From: Lysobacteraceae bacterium
GTDB taxonomy: Bacteria; Pseudomonadota; Gammaproteobacteria; Xanthomonadales; Xanthomonadaceae
NCBI GenBank assembly: GCA_016789405.1
Contig: JAEUPQ010000026.1
Coordinates: 372,001 to 436,000, forward strand
Direction: 5' to 3'
DNA length: 64,000 nucleotides
Shown here: positions 38,898 through 46,730 of the stretch, in pieces
Layout of the letters: every line of letters begins with the position of its first letter
Position numbering within the stretch: position 1 is the stretch's first letter
Made by a program: the position numbers and the translations under genes
Notes under the pieces: generated by a model
Seen by the model: only the letters and a program-made list of their open reading frames with translations
The model's database searches: none
What the model was told of the DNA's origin: nothing

Positions 38898-39391
38898 GGC
38901 GCGGAGTCGGCTTCCCGCAGCCTGCGTTGTTCGCGCTTGATGCGCATCCATTCGCGACGTTCTTCCGGCGTCATCGACTGGATCTTCTGGCGCAGGGCTT
39001 GGCGCTGCTGCGGTGACATCTTCCTCGACTCCTCGTACAGCGCGCGCATGCGCTTGCGCTCCTCGGGTGTCATGCCCGCCCAGCGATGCATGCCTTGCCG
39101 CGCCTGGCGCCGCTGTTCCGCCGTCATGGTCTTCCAGCGCTCGGCATGCTTGAGCATGCGCGCGCGCTCCTGCGGGTTGTCGTTCCAGCGATCGCGCAGC
39201 ACCGCGATCACCATCTCGCGCTGCGCCGGCGTGAGCTGTTCCCATTGCGGCGGAGGCGGTCCCTGTTCCTTCGGCGGCCGCTGGCCGGTTTCCGCGCCCG
39301 GACCACCGGGCGGTCCGGCCAGCGCAGGCGACGCGGCGCCTGCCACAAGCATCACGCAGAGCAGGCGGGAGAAGAGGGTGGTGCGGTTCAT
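38894..39391 (-). CDS. Periplasmic DUF3106-like protein
   Basis: 165 residues with a signal peptide (LCVMLVAGAASPALAG). The mature part is Arg-, Glu- and Gln-rich and entirely helical, with repeated units of the type LTPAQREMVIAVLRDRW, MTAEQRRQARQGMHRW, MTPEERKRMRALYEES and MSPQQRQALRQKIQ. This repeated S/TPEQR-type helical pattern fits DUF3106 and also resembles the CpxP/Spy and zinc-resistance helical proteins of the envelope. It overlaps both neighbours by four bases, which suggests translational coupling with the anti-sigma-like gene before it and the hydrolase gene after it. Confidence 0.82.
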   Translation of the reverse strand: MNRTTLFSRLLCVMLVAGAASPALAGPPGGPGAETGQRPPKEQGPPPPQWEQLTPAQREMVIAVLRDRWNDNPQERARMLKHAERWKTMTAEQRRQARQGMHRWAGMTPEERKRMRALYEESRKMSPQQRQALRQKIQSMTPEERREWMRIKREQRRLREADSAP

Positions 39392-39966
39392 AGCGACTCC
39401 GGAGCTTCGGCCAGCGCGTCTTCCGAGCCCAGCCAGGCATAGAAATCAGGGGTTTCGTCGAATCCGTCGTAGCCGGCATCGTCGATCGCCTCGACGGCAT
39501 CGAACTCGGCGGCGATCAGCGTGTCGGGCAGCGAAGCGCGGTCTTCTTCCGGTGCGGAATCCGCTGCGTCGACCTGCGGAGCCGCCACTGCATCGGGTGC
39601 GGCCGTGCTGACGGGCTCGGACGTGGCGGCATCGGCGATGCGGGTGTCGGGCGTCGCTTGCGCGGCAGGCGTCGTCGCGATCGGTGCCGCGGACGGCGTC
39701 TCTTCATCGGCCATCTGCGGTGCGCGCGATTGGTCGCGAATCACGAAGACGCCGACGGCCAGTGCCAGCACTGCCGCCGAGCCGGCGGCGATCATCGCCC
39801 AGCCACGTCGCGCGGACCGCCCTGGTTGCATGGCCGCGCGACGACGCTGCGCGAGCTGCGCCTGCACGCGTGGCGACAGGTGATCGAGCGACGCCGCATG
39901 CGCACGACGCGCCGCGCGCGACAGCGCGTCGTCGGTGTCGTCGCGAAGATCGGTCTGCGGGGTCAT
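39388..39966 (-). CDS. Single-pass membrane protein, likely anti-sigma factor
   Basis: 192 residues from the ATG at 39966, which overlaps the sigma-factor stop by four bases. A cytoplasmic N-terminal segment of about 50 residues (ALSRAARRAHAASLDHLSPRVQAQLAQRRRAA) precedes one membrane helix (about 56-76, MIAAGSAAVLALAVGVFVI), followed by a low-complexity Ala/Pro/Asp-rich periplasmic tail of about 110 residues. This is the topology of many anti-sigma factors, but I see no HxxxCxxC zinc motif, so the type is unusual or diverged. The assignment rests on topology and on coupling to the sigma gene. Confidence 0.72.
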   Translation of the reverse strand: MTPQTDLRDDTDDALSRAARRAHAASLDHLSPRVQAQLAQRRRAAMQPGRSARRGWAMIAAGSAAVLALAVGVFVIRDQSRAPQMADEETPSAAPIATTPAAQATPDTRIADAATSEPVSTAAPDAVAAPQVDAADSAPEEDRASLPDTLIAAEFDAVEAIDDAGYDGFDETPDFYAWLGSEDALAEAPESL

Positions 39967-40586
39967 CGGAAATCCTCCAACTGCTTCTGCAAGGTGTCGC
40001 GGGCGCGGAACAGGTGGGTTTTCACCGACCCTTCGCTGCAGCCCATGATCCGCGCGGTGGTGGCGACATCGCAGTCCTCCAGCACGCGCAGGGTGAATGC
40101 CTCGCGCTGCCGGGTCGGCAACGCGCGCAGGGCCACCGCGAGCGTGCGGTAGGCCTCCTGCTGGTCGTGTGCACCGGACGGGTCCGGGCCGTCGTCTGCG
40201 GCATTGTCCGCCCAGTCGACGGACTCGCCGTCTTCGTCGATCTTCGCCGTGGACGGCAGCAGCCAGCGCAGGCGGAACAGGCTGCGCCGCTGCATGTCCA
40301 CGATGCGGCTGCGCAGGATGCTCCAGAACAGCGGCGTCCATTCCGCCGCAGGGCGATCGCGGTAGCCCATCATCCGCACCATCGCGTCCTGCACGGCGTC
40401 CAGCGCGTCCTCGCGATGGCGCAGCCCGAGTTCGGCGAAGCGGAACGCGCGAGCGGAGATGCCCGCGAGGAATGCATCGATCGTGGTCGGGATCGATGCA
40501 TCCGCCGCGTGCGGAAGAGAACTTCCCTCGGCCGCCCGGGGGGGTACGGCCGAAGGAATGCGCGATTGGCCGGCGTCCGGGCTCAT
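39963..40586 (-). CDS. ECF-type RNA polymerase sigma factor
   Basis: 207 residues from the ATG at 40586 (an upstream ATG at 40637 is possible). Sigma region 2 covers about 35-105 (AFRFAELGLRHREDALDAVQDAMVRMM...FWSILRSRIVDMQRR) and region 4 about 140-205 (ALPTRQREAFTLRVLEDCDVATTARIMGCSEGSVKTHLFRAR), a helix-turn-helix that reads the -35 element. It heads a four-gene minus-strand operon (sigma, membrane protein, DUF3106-like, hydrolase) in which every junction is a 4-base overlap. The regulon is probably an envelope response, inferred from the exported products. Confidence 0.9.
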   Translation of the reverse strand: MSPDAGQSRIPSAVPPRAAEGSSLPHAADASIPTTIDAFLAGISARAFRFAELGLRHREDALDAVQDAMVRMMGYRDRPAAEWTPLFWSILRSRIVDMQRRSLFRLRWLLPSTAKIDEDGESVDWADNAADDGPDPSGAHDQQEAYRTLAVALRALPTRQREAFTLRVLEDCDVATTARIMGCSEGSVKTHLFRARDTLQKQLEDFR

Positions 40587-40646
40587 GCGCGAAACTCTAG
40601 ATCCTCGCGGGTCCGATGGGGCGTGACCATCCGCCATGTGCAGTCC

Positions 40647-40922
40647 TCAATGCCGACGGTCCTGGCGGCGGTCCACGCGCCGGTCGATCCGGTCGCCGCG
40701 TGCATCCAGACGGGCTTCCACCCGGTCCCCGGTCCTGTCCAGACGCGCCGCGCGGCGATCACGACCATGATCTTGCGCGCGCTCCGCCCTGCGGTCGAAC
40801 CGCTCGTCCAGACGTTCGCCCCGCTGGTCCAGCCGGGCGTCGATCCGGTCGCCACGGTCGGCGGCCAGGGCGCTTCCGGCCGACAGGGCCAGCAACAATG
40901 CAAGGACGATCTGCGTTCTCAT
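40647..40922 (-). CDS. Small Arg/Asp-rich exported repeat protein
   Basis: 91 residues with a signal peptide (MRTQIVLALLLALSAGSALA) and a mature part built from a short repeated unit of the type DRIDARLDQRGERLDERFDRR, reading R, D and L at regular seven-residue spacing. The pattern predicts a single charged amphipathic helix or coiled coil. Similar DRxDxRxDxRG proteins occur in Xanthomonas relatives, function unknown. It lies upstream of, and on the same strand as, the sigma-factor operon, 60 bp from it. Confidence 0.7.
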   Translation of the reverse strand: MRTQIVLALLLALSAGSALAADRGDRIDARLDQRGERLDERFDRRAERAQDHGRDRRAARLDRTGDRVEARLDARGDRIDRRVDRRQDRRH

Positions 40923-41159
40923 CGGGCACCTCGTGACGGGGGAGGGAAGGCACCCGGGGTGCCTGCGGGAGTGGAAACGCCCGGTCGTCGAAGCGGTTGA
41001 CACGCGCCGGTGCCGGACCCGGCGGACCGGGCCGCCCGACAAGTCGGAGGCGGGCATAAGCAGATGAGACCTGCGTATTGTCCCGGCGTGTCCGGACCGT
41101 CTCGAATGTCATGGCCCGGCGGTTATGATGCGGGACAGCACCCTCAGGAGGACGGATAC

Positions 41160-41459
41160 GTGGATGGTTTCGTAGCGCTCTACATCTTCATGCTTGCGGC
41201 GATCGCCGGGCACGTCATCATTTCGCGGGTTCCGGTCATCCTGCATACCCCGCTGATGTCCGGCAGCAACTTCATCCACGGCATCGTCCTCATCGGCGCG
41301 ATGGTGGTCCTGGGCCACGCCGACACCACGCTCGAAAAGGCCATCGGCTTCATCGCCGTGCTGCTGGGCGCGGGCAACGCGGCCGGCGGCTACGTCGTCA
41401 CCGAACGCATGCTCGAGATGTTCAAGCCTTCGAAGAAGCCGGGACAGGGCGGCGCATGA
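41160..41459 (+). CDS. pntAB: NAD(P) transhydrogenase subunit alpha part 2 (membrane, PntAB-type)
   Basis: 99 residues. The start is GTG at 41160, set by AGGAGG eight bases upstream; in-frame ATG codons further upstream add a residue stretch without family match. The protein is the short membrane part (domain II, first half) of split proton-translocating transhydrogenase: GFVALYIFMLAAIAGHVIISRVPVILHTPLMSG and FIHGIVLIGAMVVLGHA. It forms part of the proton channel with PntB, driving NADPH formation. The NAD(H)-binding subunit (PntAA, domain I) that normally precedes it is not encoded here. It overlaps the next gene by four bases. Confidence 0.92.
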   Translation: MDGFVALYIFMLAAIAGHVIISRVPVILHTPLMSGSNFIHGIVLIGAMVVLGHADTTLEKAIGFIAVLLGAGNAAGGYVVTERMLEMFKPSKKPGQGGA

Positions 41460-41959
41460 CCTCGGCCCGGAGGCAGCCCGAATCCGGTGCACCGCCATCC
41501 CGCGTGACCGAGCTGTTCCAGAAGATCAGCTACCTGCAGTACCCGGCGATGCTCGCGGGGCTCGCCTACGCGGTGAAGCCCGCCTTCACCGGCCTGGCCG
41601 GGATCTTCGACGACGCCAACTACGCATTGCTGTACATGGGCATCGGCATCGGTCTGTCTTCGCTGCAGGACCCCACGCGCACCCAGAACGAGGTGTCGCG
41701 AAAGGTCTGGCAGGACCCGCGCAAGGGCTTCCTCTTCCTCATGCTGATCGCGGGCCAGGCGTTCCTGATGATGGCGGCCGGCCTCATCGGCAGCTACTTC
41801 GCCAGGGACAGCGCGCTCAACCAGCTGTCGCTGGGCCTGTTCTCCCTCGGCCTGGGCATGCTGGGCCTGCTCAAGACCGCGATCGACATGTACGAACACC
41901 ACCGATTGGACAAGAACGCCACGGATGACCGCCATCCGGTGCAGGAGACAAACGCATGA
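41456..41959 (+). CDS. Membrane protein inserted in the transhydrogenase operon
   Basis: 167 residues with about four membrane segments (YPAMLAGLAYAVKPAFTGLAG, YALLYMGIGIGLSS, GFLFLMLIAGQAFLMMAAGL, LSLGLFSLGLGMLGLL) and a charged C terminus. I recognise no family. It overlaps pntAB by four bases and pntB by four bases, so translation is coupled across all three genes. Standard split transhydrogenase operons place pntAB directly before pntB, so this extra gene is a lineage-specific addition that may modify assembly or activity of the pump. That role is inferred from position. Confidence 0.8.
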   Translation: MTSARRQPESGAPPSRVTELFQKISYLQYPAMLAGLAYAVKPAFTGLAGIFDDANYALLYMGIGIGLSSLQDPTRTQNEVSRKVWQDPRKGFLFLMLIAGQAFLMMAAGLIGSYFARDSALNQLSLGLFSLGLGMLGLLKTAIDMYEHHRLDKNATDDRHPVQETNA

Positions 41960-43341
41960 GTCTGTTGTTGCTGGTCAAGCTGAGTTACTTCGTCGCCGCC
42001 ACGCTGTTCCTGCTGGGCCTGCAGCGCATGGCCTCGCCCAAGACCGCGCGCAGCGGCATCCAGTGGGCCGGCGTGGGCATGGTGCTGGCCACCATCACCA
42101 CCTTCTTCCTCCCGGACCTGCACAACATCCCATTGATGATCGTCGCCATCGTGCTGGGCGTCGTCGTCAACTGGGTCTGGGGCAAGAAGGTCGCCCTCAC
42201 CGACATGCCGCAGATGGTCGCCCTGTTCAACGGCATGGGCGGCGGCTCGGCCGCGGCCATCGGCGCGGTCGAACTGTTCCGCTTCTCGAACGAAGGCACC
42301 GCGCCGAACTACGTCACGCTGGGCCTCGCGGTGGTGGGTTCGCTGATCGGCGCGGTGTCGCTCACCGGTTCGGTGATCGCATGGGCCAAGCTCGACGGCC
42401 GCATGGACAAGCGCTACACGTTCCCGGGCCAGCAGGTCTTCAACGGCCTGGTCGCGCTGGCGTCGGTGGTGCTCGGCGTCCTCGCCGTGACCACGCTCGA
42501 CCCGGTCTTCATCATCGGTTTCTTCGCCACCGCGCTGCTGCTCGGCGTGCTGACCACGCTGCCCATCGGCGGCGCCGACATGCCGGTGGTGATCTCGCTC
42601 TACAACGCCTTCACCGGCCTCGCGGTCGCCTTCGAAGGCTACGTGCTGGGCAACGAGGCGCTGATCATCGCCGGCATGATGGTCGGCGCGGCGGGCATCC
42701 TGCTCACGAAGCTGATGGCCAAGGCGATGAACCGCTCGATCCAGTCGGTGCTGTTCTCCAACTTCGGCGCCACCGGCGAAGCGGCGGCCATCGAGGGCAG
42801 CCAGAAGCCCATCGACGCCAGCGACGTCGCCGCGATGATGGCCTTCGCCGAGCGCGTGGTCATCGTGCCGGGCTACGGTCTCGCCGTCGCCCAGGCGCAG
42901 CACAAGATCTGGGAACTCTCGCAGAAGCTGATCGATCGCGGCGTGAAGGTGAAGTTCGCCATCCACCCCGTCGCCGGCCGCATGCCGGGCCACATGAACG
43001 TGCTGCTCGCCGAAGCCGGCGTGCCGTACGACCTCATCGTCGACATGGACGACATCAACCCCGAGTTCGCCAACACCGACGTCTCGCTTGTGATCGGCGC
43101 CAATGACGTGGTCAACCCCGTCGCCAAGACCGACCCCAACTCCCCGATCTACGGCATGCCCATCCTCGACGTGGTGAACAGCAGGAACACCATCGTCATC
43201 AAGCGCGGCAAGGGCACCGGCTTCGCCGGCATCGAAAACGCCCTGTTCTACGCCGACAACACCCGCATGCTCTACGGCGACGGCGCCGACATGGCGAATC
43301 AGCTCGTCAGCGAGCTGAAGGCGCTGGATGGTGGGCATTGA
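41956..43341 (+). CDS. pntB: NAD(P) transhydrogenase subunit beta
   Basis: 461 residues, the normal length of PntB. The first 260 residues are membrane helices of domain II (for example LTGSVIAWAKLDGRMDKRYTFPGQQ), and the last 180 form the NADP(H)-binding domain III with the GYGLAVAQAQHKIWEL motif, the HPVAGRMPGHMNVLLAEA loop and VIGANDVVNPVAK. Together with PntAA and PntAB it couples hydride transfer from NADH to NADP to proton movement across the inner membrane. The last gene of the three-gene operon; the accessory island begins right after its stop. Confidence 0.95.
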   Translation: MSLLLLVKLSYFVAATLFLLGLQRMASPKTARSGIQWAGVGMVLATITTFFLPDLHNIPLMIVAIVLGVVVNWVWGKKVALTDMPQMVALFNGMGGGSAAAIGAVELFRFSNEGTAPNYVTLGLAVVGSLIGAVSLTGSVIAWAKLDGRMDKRYTFPGQQVFNGLVALASVVLGVLAVTTLDPVFIIGFFATALLLGVLTTLPIGGADMPVVISLYNAFTGLAVAFEGYVLGNEALIIAGMMVGAAGILLTKLMAKAMNRSIQSVLFSNFGATGEAAAIEGSQKPIDASDVAAMMAFAERVVIVPGYGLAVAQAQHKIWELSQKLIDRGVKVKFAIHPVAGRMPGHMNVLLAEAGVPYDLIVDMDDINPEFANTDVSLVIGANDVVNPVAKTDPNSPIYGMPILDVVNSRNTIVIKRGKGTGFAGIENALFYADNTRMLYGDGADMANQLVSELKALDGGH

Positions 43342-43483
43342 TAATGCTCTCTGCGCCCATGGCGATGTTTTTCCTGATCGATTGCTGATTTTCGCGGCTC
43401 TGACTGCTGTGAGGTCATTACGGAGTGTGATGGTTGGGGGCGAGTAGTCGTTTGTAGCGGTTGTTCTACTAATAGGGGGGGCA

Positions 43484-44383
43484 ATGTCTGATGATTCTTT
43501 AGTGGAGAAAGTGGGTGATTGGTTGAATCGCCAGGGTTATCCCTTGGAGTTCTCGACAGCAGCCGCATTCCACCGGGCGGGTTTTCGAACCCATCAGGGT
43601 CTTTATGTCGATGATTCGGAATCAACACGAGAAATTGATGTTGTCGCGACGCAGGATCTAAAATCTGGGCGTAGTTTGATCCGCGCAGAGTTTGTAATTG
43701 AGTGCAAGTGGTCTGTTGATAAGCCGTGGGTGGTATTTGCATCGAAACACTCTCGTATGGCCAAGAGTGCGTGCGTGGCTCAGACGTTAGGTTCTAAGGC
43801 TGGTCGAACAGTGCTTTGGGCAAAAGCAGGCGATGAGGCTCTGCATTCGATTGGTATCTTTGATACGCCAGTGTTGCCAGGCTTTGGCGGCAGACAGGCA
43901 TTTAGTGATAATAGAGACTTGGTTTTTGATGCTTTAAAGTCTGTTGTGTCTTTGTCTCACTCTCGTGCGGTCGAGTATGATCGACAGGCATCTTCTCCTA
44001 GTGATCATCTTGATTTTGTAGTAATGGTTTTCCCTGTTGTTGTGCTTAAGGGGCGGTTGTTTGTTGCAAAATATGATGAAGAAACAGGGCGTATGGCAGT
44101 GGATGAAGCTCTAAGAGCAAGAATCCATTGGCGCGGTTCCGACAAGTGGAAACTGATTACCACTATTGATGTGGTGACAGAGGGCCAGCTTGAGCAATAT
44201 GCGGGTCAAGTTCGGAAGGATGTGGATGCTCTCCTTCCTGTCATGTCAGAGTCTGTGATGTCATTGAAGCAGTGCGTGGTTTCGCGTGATCTGTCGGGAT
44301 GGCCGGTTACGTCAGGTCCTAGAGGTGTCGCTGGTCGTCCGTCGCTCCTCAAAGAGATTTCTCAAGAAATTTCTAGAAAATAA
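43484..44383 (+). CDS. PD-(D/E)xK-superfamily nuclease-like protein
   Basis: 299 residues. The DNA is clearly poorer in G and C than the core genes around it (many TTT, AAA, GAT and ATT codons), which marks recent transfer. The motif REIDVVATQD followed after a loop by EFVIECKWS gives the D...ExK pattern of PD-(D/E)xK nucleases (D about 43, E about 62, K about 64), so the catalytic residues appear intact. The rest, with DHLDFVVMVFPVVVLKGRLFVAKYD, is unassigned. It has a G-rich start region (seven G residues before ATG) and no operon partner. A stand-alone defence or genome-maintenance nuclease is possible. Confidence 0.7.
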   Translation: MSDDSLVEKVGDWLNRQGYPLEFSTAAAFHRAGFRTHQGLYVDDSESTREIDVVATQDLKSGRSLIRAEFVIECKWSVDKPWVVFASKHSRMAKSACVAQTLGSKAGRTVLWAKAGDEALHSIGIFDTPVLPGFGGRQAFSDNRDLVFDALKSVVSLSHSRAVEYDRQASSPSDHLDFVVMVFPVVVLKGRLFVAKYDEETGRMAVDEALRARIHWRGSDKWKLITTIDVVTEGQLEQYAGQVRKDVDALLPVMSESVMSLKQCVVSRDLSGWPVTSGPRGVAGRPSLLKEISQEISRK

Positions 44384-44449
44384 CCCGTAGACGGGTGAAT
44401 TTCTCCGCGACCCGTAAGGCGCTTGAACTTCTCCGTGACACGGGTCTTG

Positions 44450-44504
44450 CCCCCCCCCCAATCTAACGGAGTGGCGATCTGGAAAAGGGGTCAGGTTCAT
44501 TCAT
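44450..44504. repeat. C10 tract and REP/RAYT-like end sequence
   Basis: A run of ten C residues (44450-44459) is followed 21 bp later by AAAAGGGGTCAGGTTCATTC (44482-44501). The latter resembles the ends of sequences flanking REP-associated tyrosine transposase genes, but no transposase is present, so it is at best a remnant. Upstream, TTCTCCGYGACxCG occurs twice (near 44400 and 44429). Confidence 0.3.
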
Positions 44505-44552
44505 TGGGCATAGCCACGGTGGAAAGGTGCGATCTGGCACTCTTCCTTGAAT

Positions 44553-44930
44553 GTGCCCACCGTTGTCGTCCCATCTTCGCACCGTGCTCGGCGCGTCAAG
44601 GTCGAGGCAATTTGCTGCGCAAACCTTGACGCGCCTGCGCACGATGCGGGTTGGATTCGCCAACGGCAGCCACACTGGTTGCCGGACGAAACGGAGTTCC
44701 GTCATGTCCAAGCCCAAGCCGCAGTTCCAGCCGTCCAACGTCCTGCTGGTCGAAGTCCCGCCCCAGTTTATCGCCCTGTGCGAAGCCAGCGGCGCCAGCC
44801 CGCAAGCCGCCCTGCGCGGTATGGCCGCCATGCTCTGCGGCCTGCAGTACGGTGCCGACAACCGCCTGGTGCCGATCGACGGCCCCGCCGCGTAAGCTTC
44901 ACCCGGGTGCAGGCGGTGTCTGCGCCCGGG
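44553..44930 (+). repeat. Hairpin/63-codon module, copy 1
   Basis: A 378-bp unit with three parts. First, a 13-bp perfect inverted repeat GGCGCGTCAAGGT (44590-44602 and 44623-44635). Second, a 63-codon gene at 44704-44895. Third, a closing hairpin with 11-bp arms at 44902-44912 and 44920-44930. The unit from the common start GTGCCCACCG to the stop codon is exactly 343 bp here and in copy 2. No MITE-like element precedes this copy. Confidence 0.85.
44704..44895 (+). CDS. 63-residue module protein, copy 1
   Basis: 63 residues. The ATG at 44704 has GGAG nine bases upstream, in CGGAGTTCCGTC. The core VEVPPQFIALCEASGASPQA then LRGMAAMLCGLQYGADNRLV recalls short proteins of proteobacterial plasmids and accessory regions with patterns like ALCE..G..P..VLRGF..DLCG, but I cannot name the family. 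It could be a small DNA- or protein-binding helical unit. It is one of three near-identical copies; it differs from copy 3 at two residues (G for D in QYGADN, I for L in VPIDG), while most base changes among copies are synonymous, which indicates that the protein is kept by selection. Confidence 0.8.
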   Translation: MSKPKPQFQPSNVLLVEVPPQFIALCEASGASPQAALRGMAAMLCGLQYGADNRLVPIDGPAA

Positions 44931-44951
44931 TGTCCGTTCCCGGTTTCAAAC

Positions 44952-45359
44952 ATGACGCACGTCTATCAGTGGTACAGCTTTCCGACCACGTTCTCGATTC
45001 ATTGCCCGAGATGCGGTGCTGAAGCGATCTTCGCCGAGGAGAAGGGACCATTTCGCCATCCGCCGGATACGCCGATTCCGGGCAGATCCACGTGCGTGTC
45101 CTGCGGTCACAACGGCAGCCACACGATCGCGTGGCCCGATGCGGCGTATTTCAAGGTCGAGGTGCGAGGCCATGTGCTCTGGGCATGGTCCGCCAAATCC
45201 ACGGATGTCCTGATCCGGTTCCTGGCATCGAAGGAAAGGACCGAAAAAGATTATCCCGGCCACTATGCTTTCCTGCTTCATCTGCCAACCGTGTTCAAGC
45301 GGGCCAAGATGAGGGAAGAGGCGGTGGCAAAGTTGAAGAAAGTGCTGGCTTGCGAATGA
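44952..45359 (+). CDS. Zinc-ribbon protein of unknown function
   Basis: 135 residues. Two CxxC knuckles, CPRC (about residues 18-21) and CVSC (about 48-51), spaced about 27 residues apart, form a likely zinc ribbon. The rest is an aromatic-rich domain (YFKVEVRGHVLWAWSAKSTDVLIRFL) and a basic helical C terminus. No signal peptide or membrane segment. No family recognised. It is the first orphan gene after module copy 1, 22 bp beyond the closing hairpin of that module. Confidence 0.7.
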   Translation: MTHVYQWYSFPTTFSIHCPRCGAEAIFAEEKGPFRHPPDTPIPGRSTCVSCGHNGSHTIAWPDAAYFKVEVRGHVLWAWSAKSTDVLIRFLASKERTEKDYPGHYAFLLHLPTVFKRAKMREEAVAKLKKVLACE

Positions 45360-45440
45360 GTCCGGTATCAAGTCGCCCGGATAAGGCTGCAGGCCCCATG
45401 CGGGGATTCCGGAGAGGGTCGAGCTCCTTTCTCCCGGGTG

Positions 45441-45490
45441 CGCGCGTGAGCGCGATGCGGGTTGGGTTCTCGGACGACGACCACAGTGGA
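45441..45490 (+). repeat. Decayed fragment of the module
   Basis: About 50 bp (CGCGATGCGGGTTGGGTTCT and the following CAGTGG) align with the stretch just upstream of the 63-codon gene in module copy 1 (GCACGATGCGGGTTGGATTC...CACTGG). The gene itself is not present. Short, so some risk of chance similarity. Confidence 0.45.
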
Positions 45491-45628
45491 TGTCAATCAC
45501 AAGTGATATATGCAACTTGCACAGTCGAGGTAGCATGCGACTTCGTGCAGATAGGGGCTGGGTGGACGGTTCTTCCCAACTGCTGCGTCGCGTGAACACA
45601 ATGTGTCATTTCAGCGGAGGAGTCCGTC

Positions 45629-46207
45629 TTGTCTATTGCGGAAAGTCAGCAGCGTGCTGCGAGTGAATTCGTCGACTTGGTCGCGGGGCTTGGCGCCGGG
45701 CGCGCCTTGCACTCGGAGACAGCAATTGCCGTCTCAGCACGATTATCCGGAAGCTTGCTCCTGCGATCCTTCGGGTTCGATCTGGACACGCCGAAGCCAG
45801 GGACGGTGCTGTTGTCGGAGGAAGCGAATCAGAAGATTCCACTGTTGATCAATCTTCTGGTCGTTTACCTGAAGCAGAGTCAGATCGAGCTTGACCCGGG
45901 CATGCTTGGAGGCGCCCCGGAGCTTCGCGGTGGAGAGCCCGAGCTCGATACTTTGGCATCACTGGAGCTTGTCCAGGAAGCGGCCATCAAGATTGCGTCG
46001 AGGCATTCGCTTTCCATGCAGCAGGCGGCGGAGTCAGCGACGCTGGCGACCGCGTTCATCGTCAAGGAATGTTCAAGGAGCATTCGCTCGGAGACGGCGT
46101 TCAATGTTGCGAGCTACGGTCTTCTCGAAGGCTGTAAAACCGTGCCGCCCCGCCTTGCAGGAAGTTCGGTCAAGTCACTGCGCAAGCCTTGGTACAAATT
46201 GTGGTGA
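45629..46207 (+). CDS. Orphan protein of unknown function
   Basis: 192 residues starting with TTG at 45629; GCGGAGGAG lies eight bases upstream and decides this start. The protein is soluble and mostly helical, with an N-terminal ESQQRAASEFVDLVAGLG segment and a C-terminal basic tail (SLRKPWYKLW). Hydrophobic helices LLINLLVVYL and LATAFIVKECSR may be buried in a bundle. I recognise no family. It sits between a decayed module fragment and the MITE-like element that precedes module copy 2. Confidence 0.65.
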   Translation: MSIAESQQRAASEFVDLVAGLGAGRALHSETAIAVSARLSGSLLLRSFGFDLDTPKPGTVLLSEEANQKIPLLINLLVVYLKQSQIELDPGMLGGAPELRGGEPELDTLASLELVQEAAIKIASRHSLSMQQAAESATLATAFIVKECSRSIRSETAFNVASYGLLEGCKTVPPRLAGSSVKSLRKPWYKLW

Positions 46208-46213
46208 GCGCCT

Positions 46214-46325
46214 TAGGGTGGGCATTCTGCCCACCGCTCTTGTGGTGAGGTGATGCGACACACGCCCTCCGATCTTTGCGCGTCGCCGCTTCATCACCGA
46301 AATGGCGGGCAGAATGCCCACCCTA
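46214..46325 (+). repeat. MITE-like hairpin element, copy 2
   Basis: 112 bp with perfect 19-bp inverted ends (46214-46232 and 46307-46325, beginning TAGGGTGGGCATTCTGCCC). The inside also shows partial dyad symmetry. 28 bp of spacer, shared with copy 3 (GGCGCGGACAC, TTGAGAG), joins it to module copy 2. Confidence 0.85.
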
Positions 46326-46353
46326 CGCTGTGGCGCGGACACTGTGTTGAGAG

Positions 46354-46730
46354 GTGCCCACCGTTGTCGTCCCATCCTCGCATCGTGCTCGGCGCGTCAA
46401 GGTCTAGGTGAATTGCTGCGCAAACCTTGACGCGCCTGCGCTCGATGCGGATTGGACTCGCCAACGGCGCCCACTTCGGGCGTCGGGCGAAAGGGAGGTC
46501 CGTCATGTCCAAGCCCAAGCCGCAGTTCCAGCCGTCCAATGTCCTGCTGGTCGAAGTCCCGCCCCAGTTCATCGCCCTGTGCGAAGCCAGCGGCGCCAGC
46601 CCGCAAGCCGCCCTGCGCGGCATGGCCGCCATGGTCTGCGGCCTGCAGTACGATGCCGACAATCGCCTGGTGCCGCTGGACGGTGAAGCCGCTTGACCAC
46701 AGCCCGGCGCGAGTTGCTCCCGCGCCCGGG
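46354..46730 (+). repeat. Hairpin/63-codon module, copy 2
   Basis: Same architecture as copy 1: the GGCGCGTCAAGGT inverted repeat, a 63-codon gene at 46505-46696 and a closing hairpin (arms near 46703-46711 and 46721-46730, with one bulge). The 3' flank is more diverged than in copies 1 and 3. It is preceded by a MITE-like element. Confidence 0.85.
46505..46696 (+). CDS. 63-residue module protein, copy 2
   Basis: 63 residues, identical to copy 3 except V for L in AAMVCG and E for P in LDGEAA. The stop is TGA instead of TAA. The upstream region has GGGAGGTCCGTC before the ATG, a good ribosome binding site about seven bases away. Base changes against the other copies fall mostly at third codon positions. 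Function unknown; see copy 1 for motif comparison. Confidence 0.8.
   Translation: MSKPKPQFQPSNVLLVEVPPQFIALCEASGASPQAALRGMAAMVCGLQYDADNRLVPLDGEAA

Noticed and set aside
41794..43338. A 514-codon open frame on the minus strand opposite pntB
   Set aside because: Antisense shadow of pntB with low-complexity His/Asp-rich translation.
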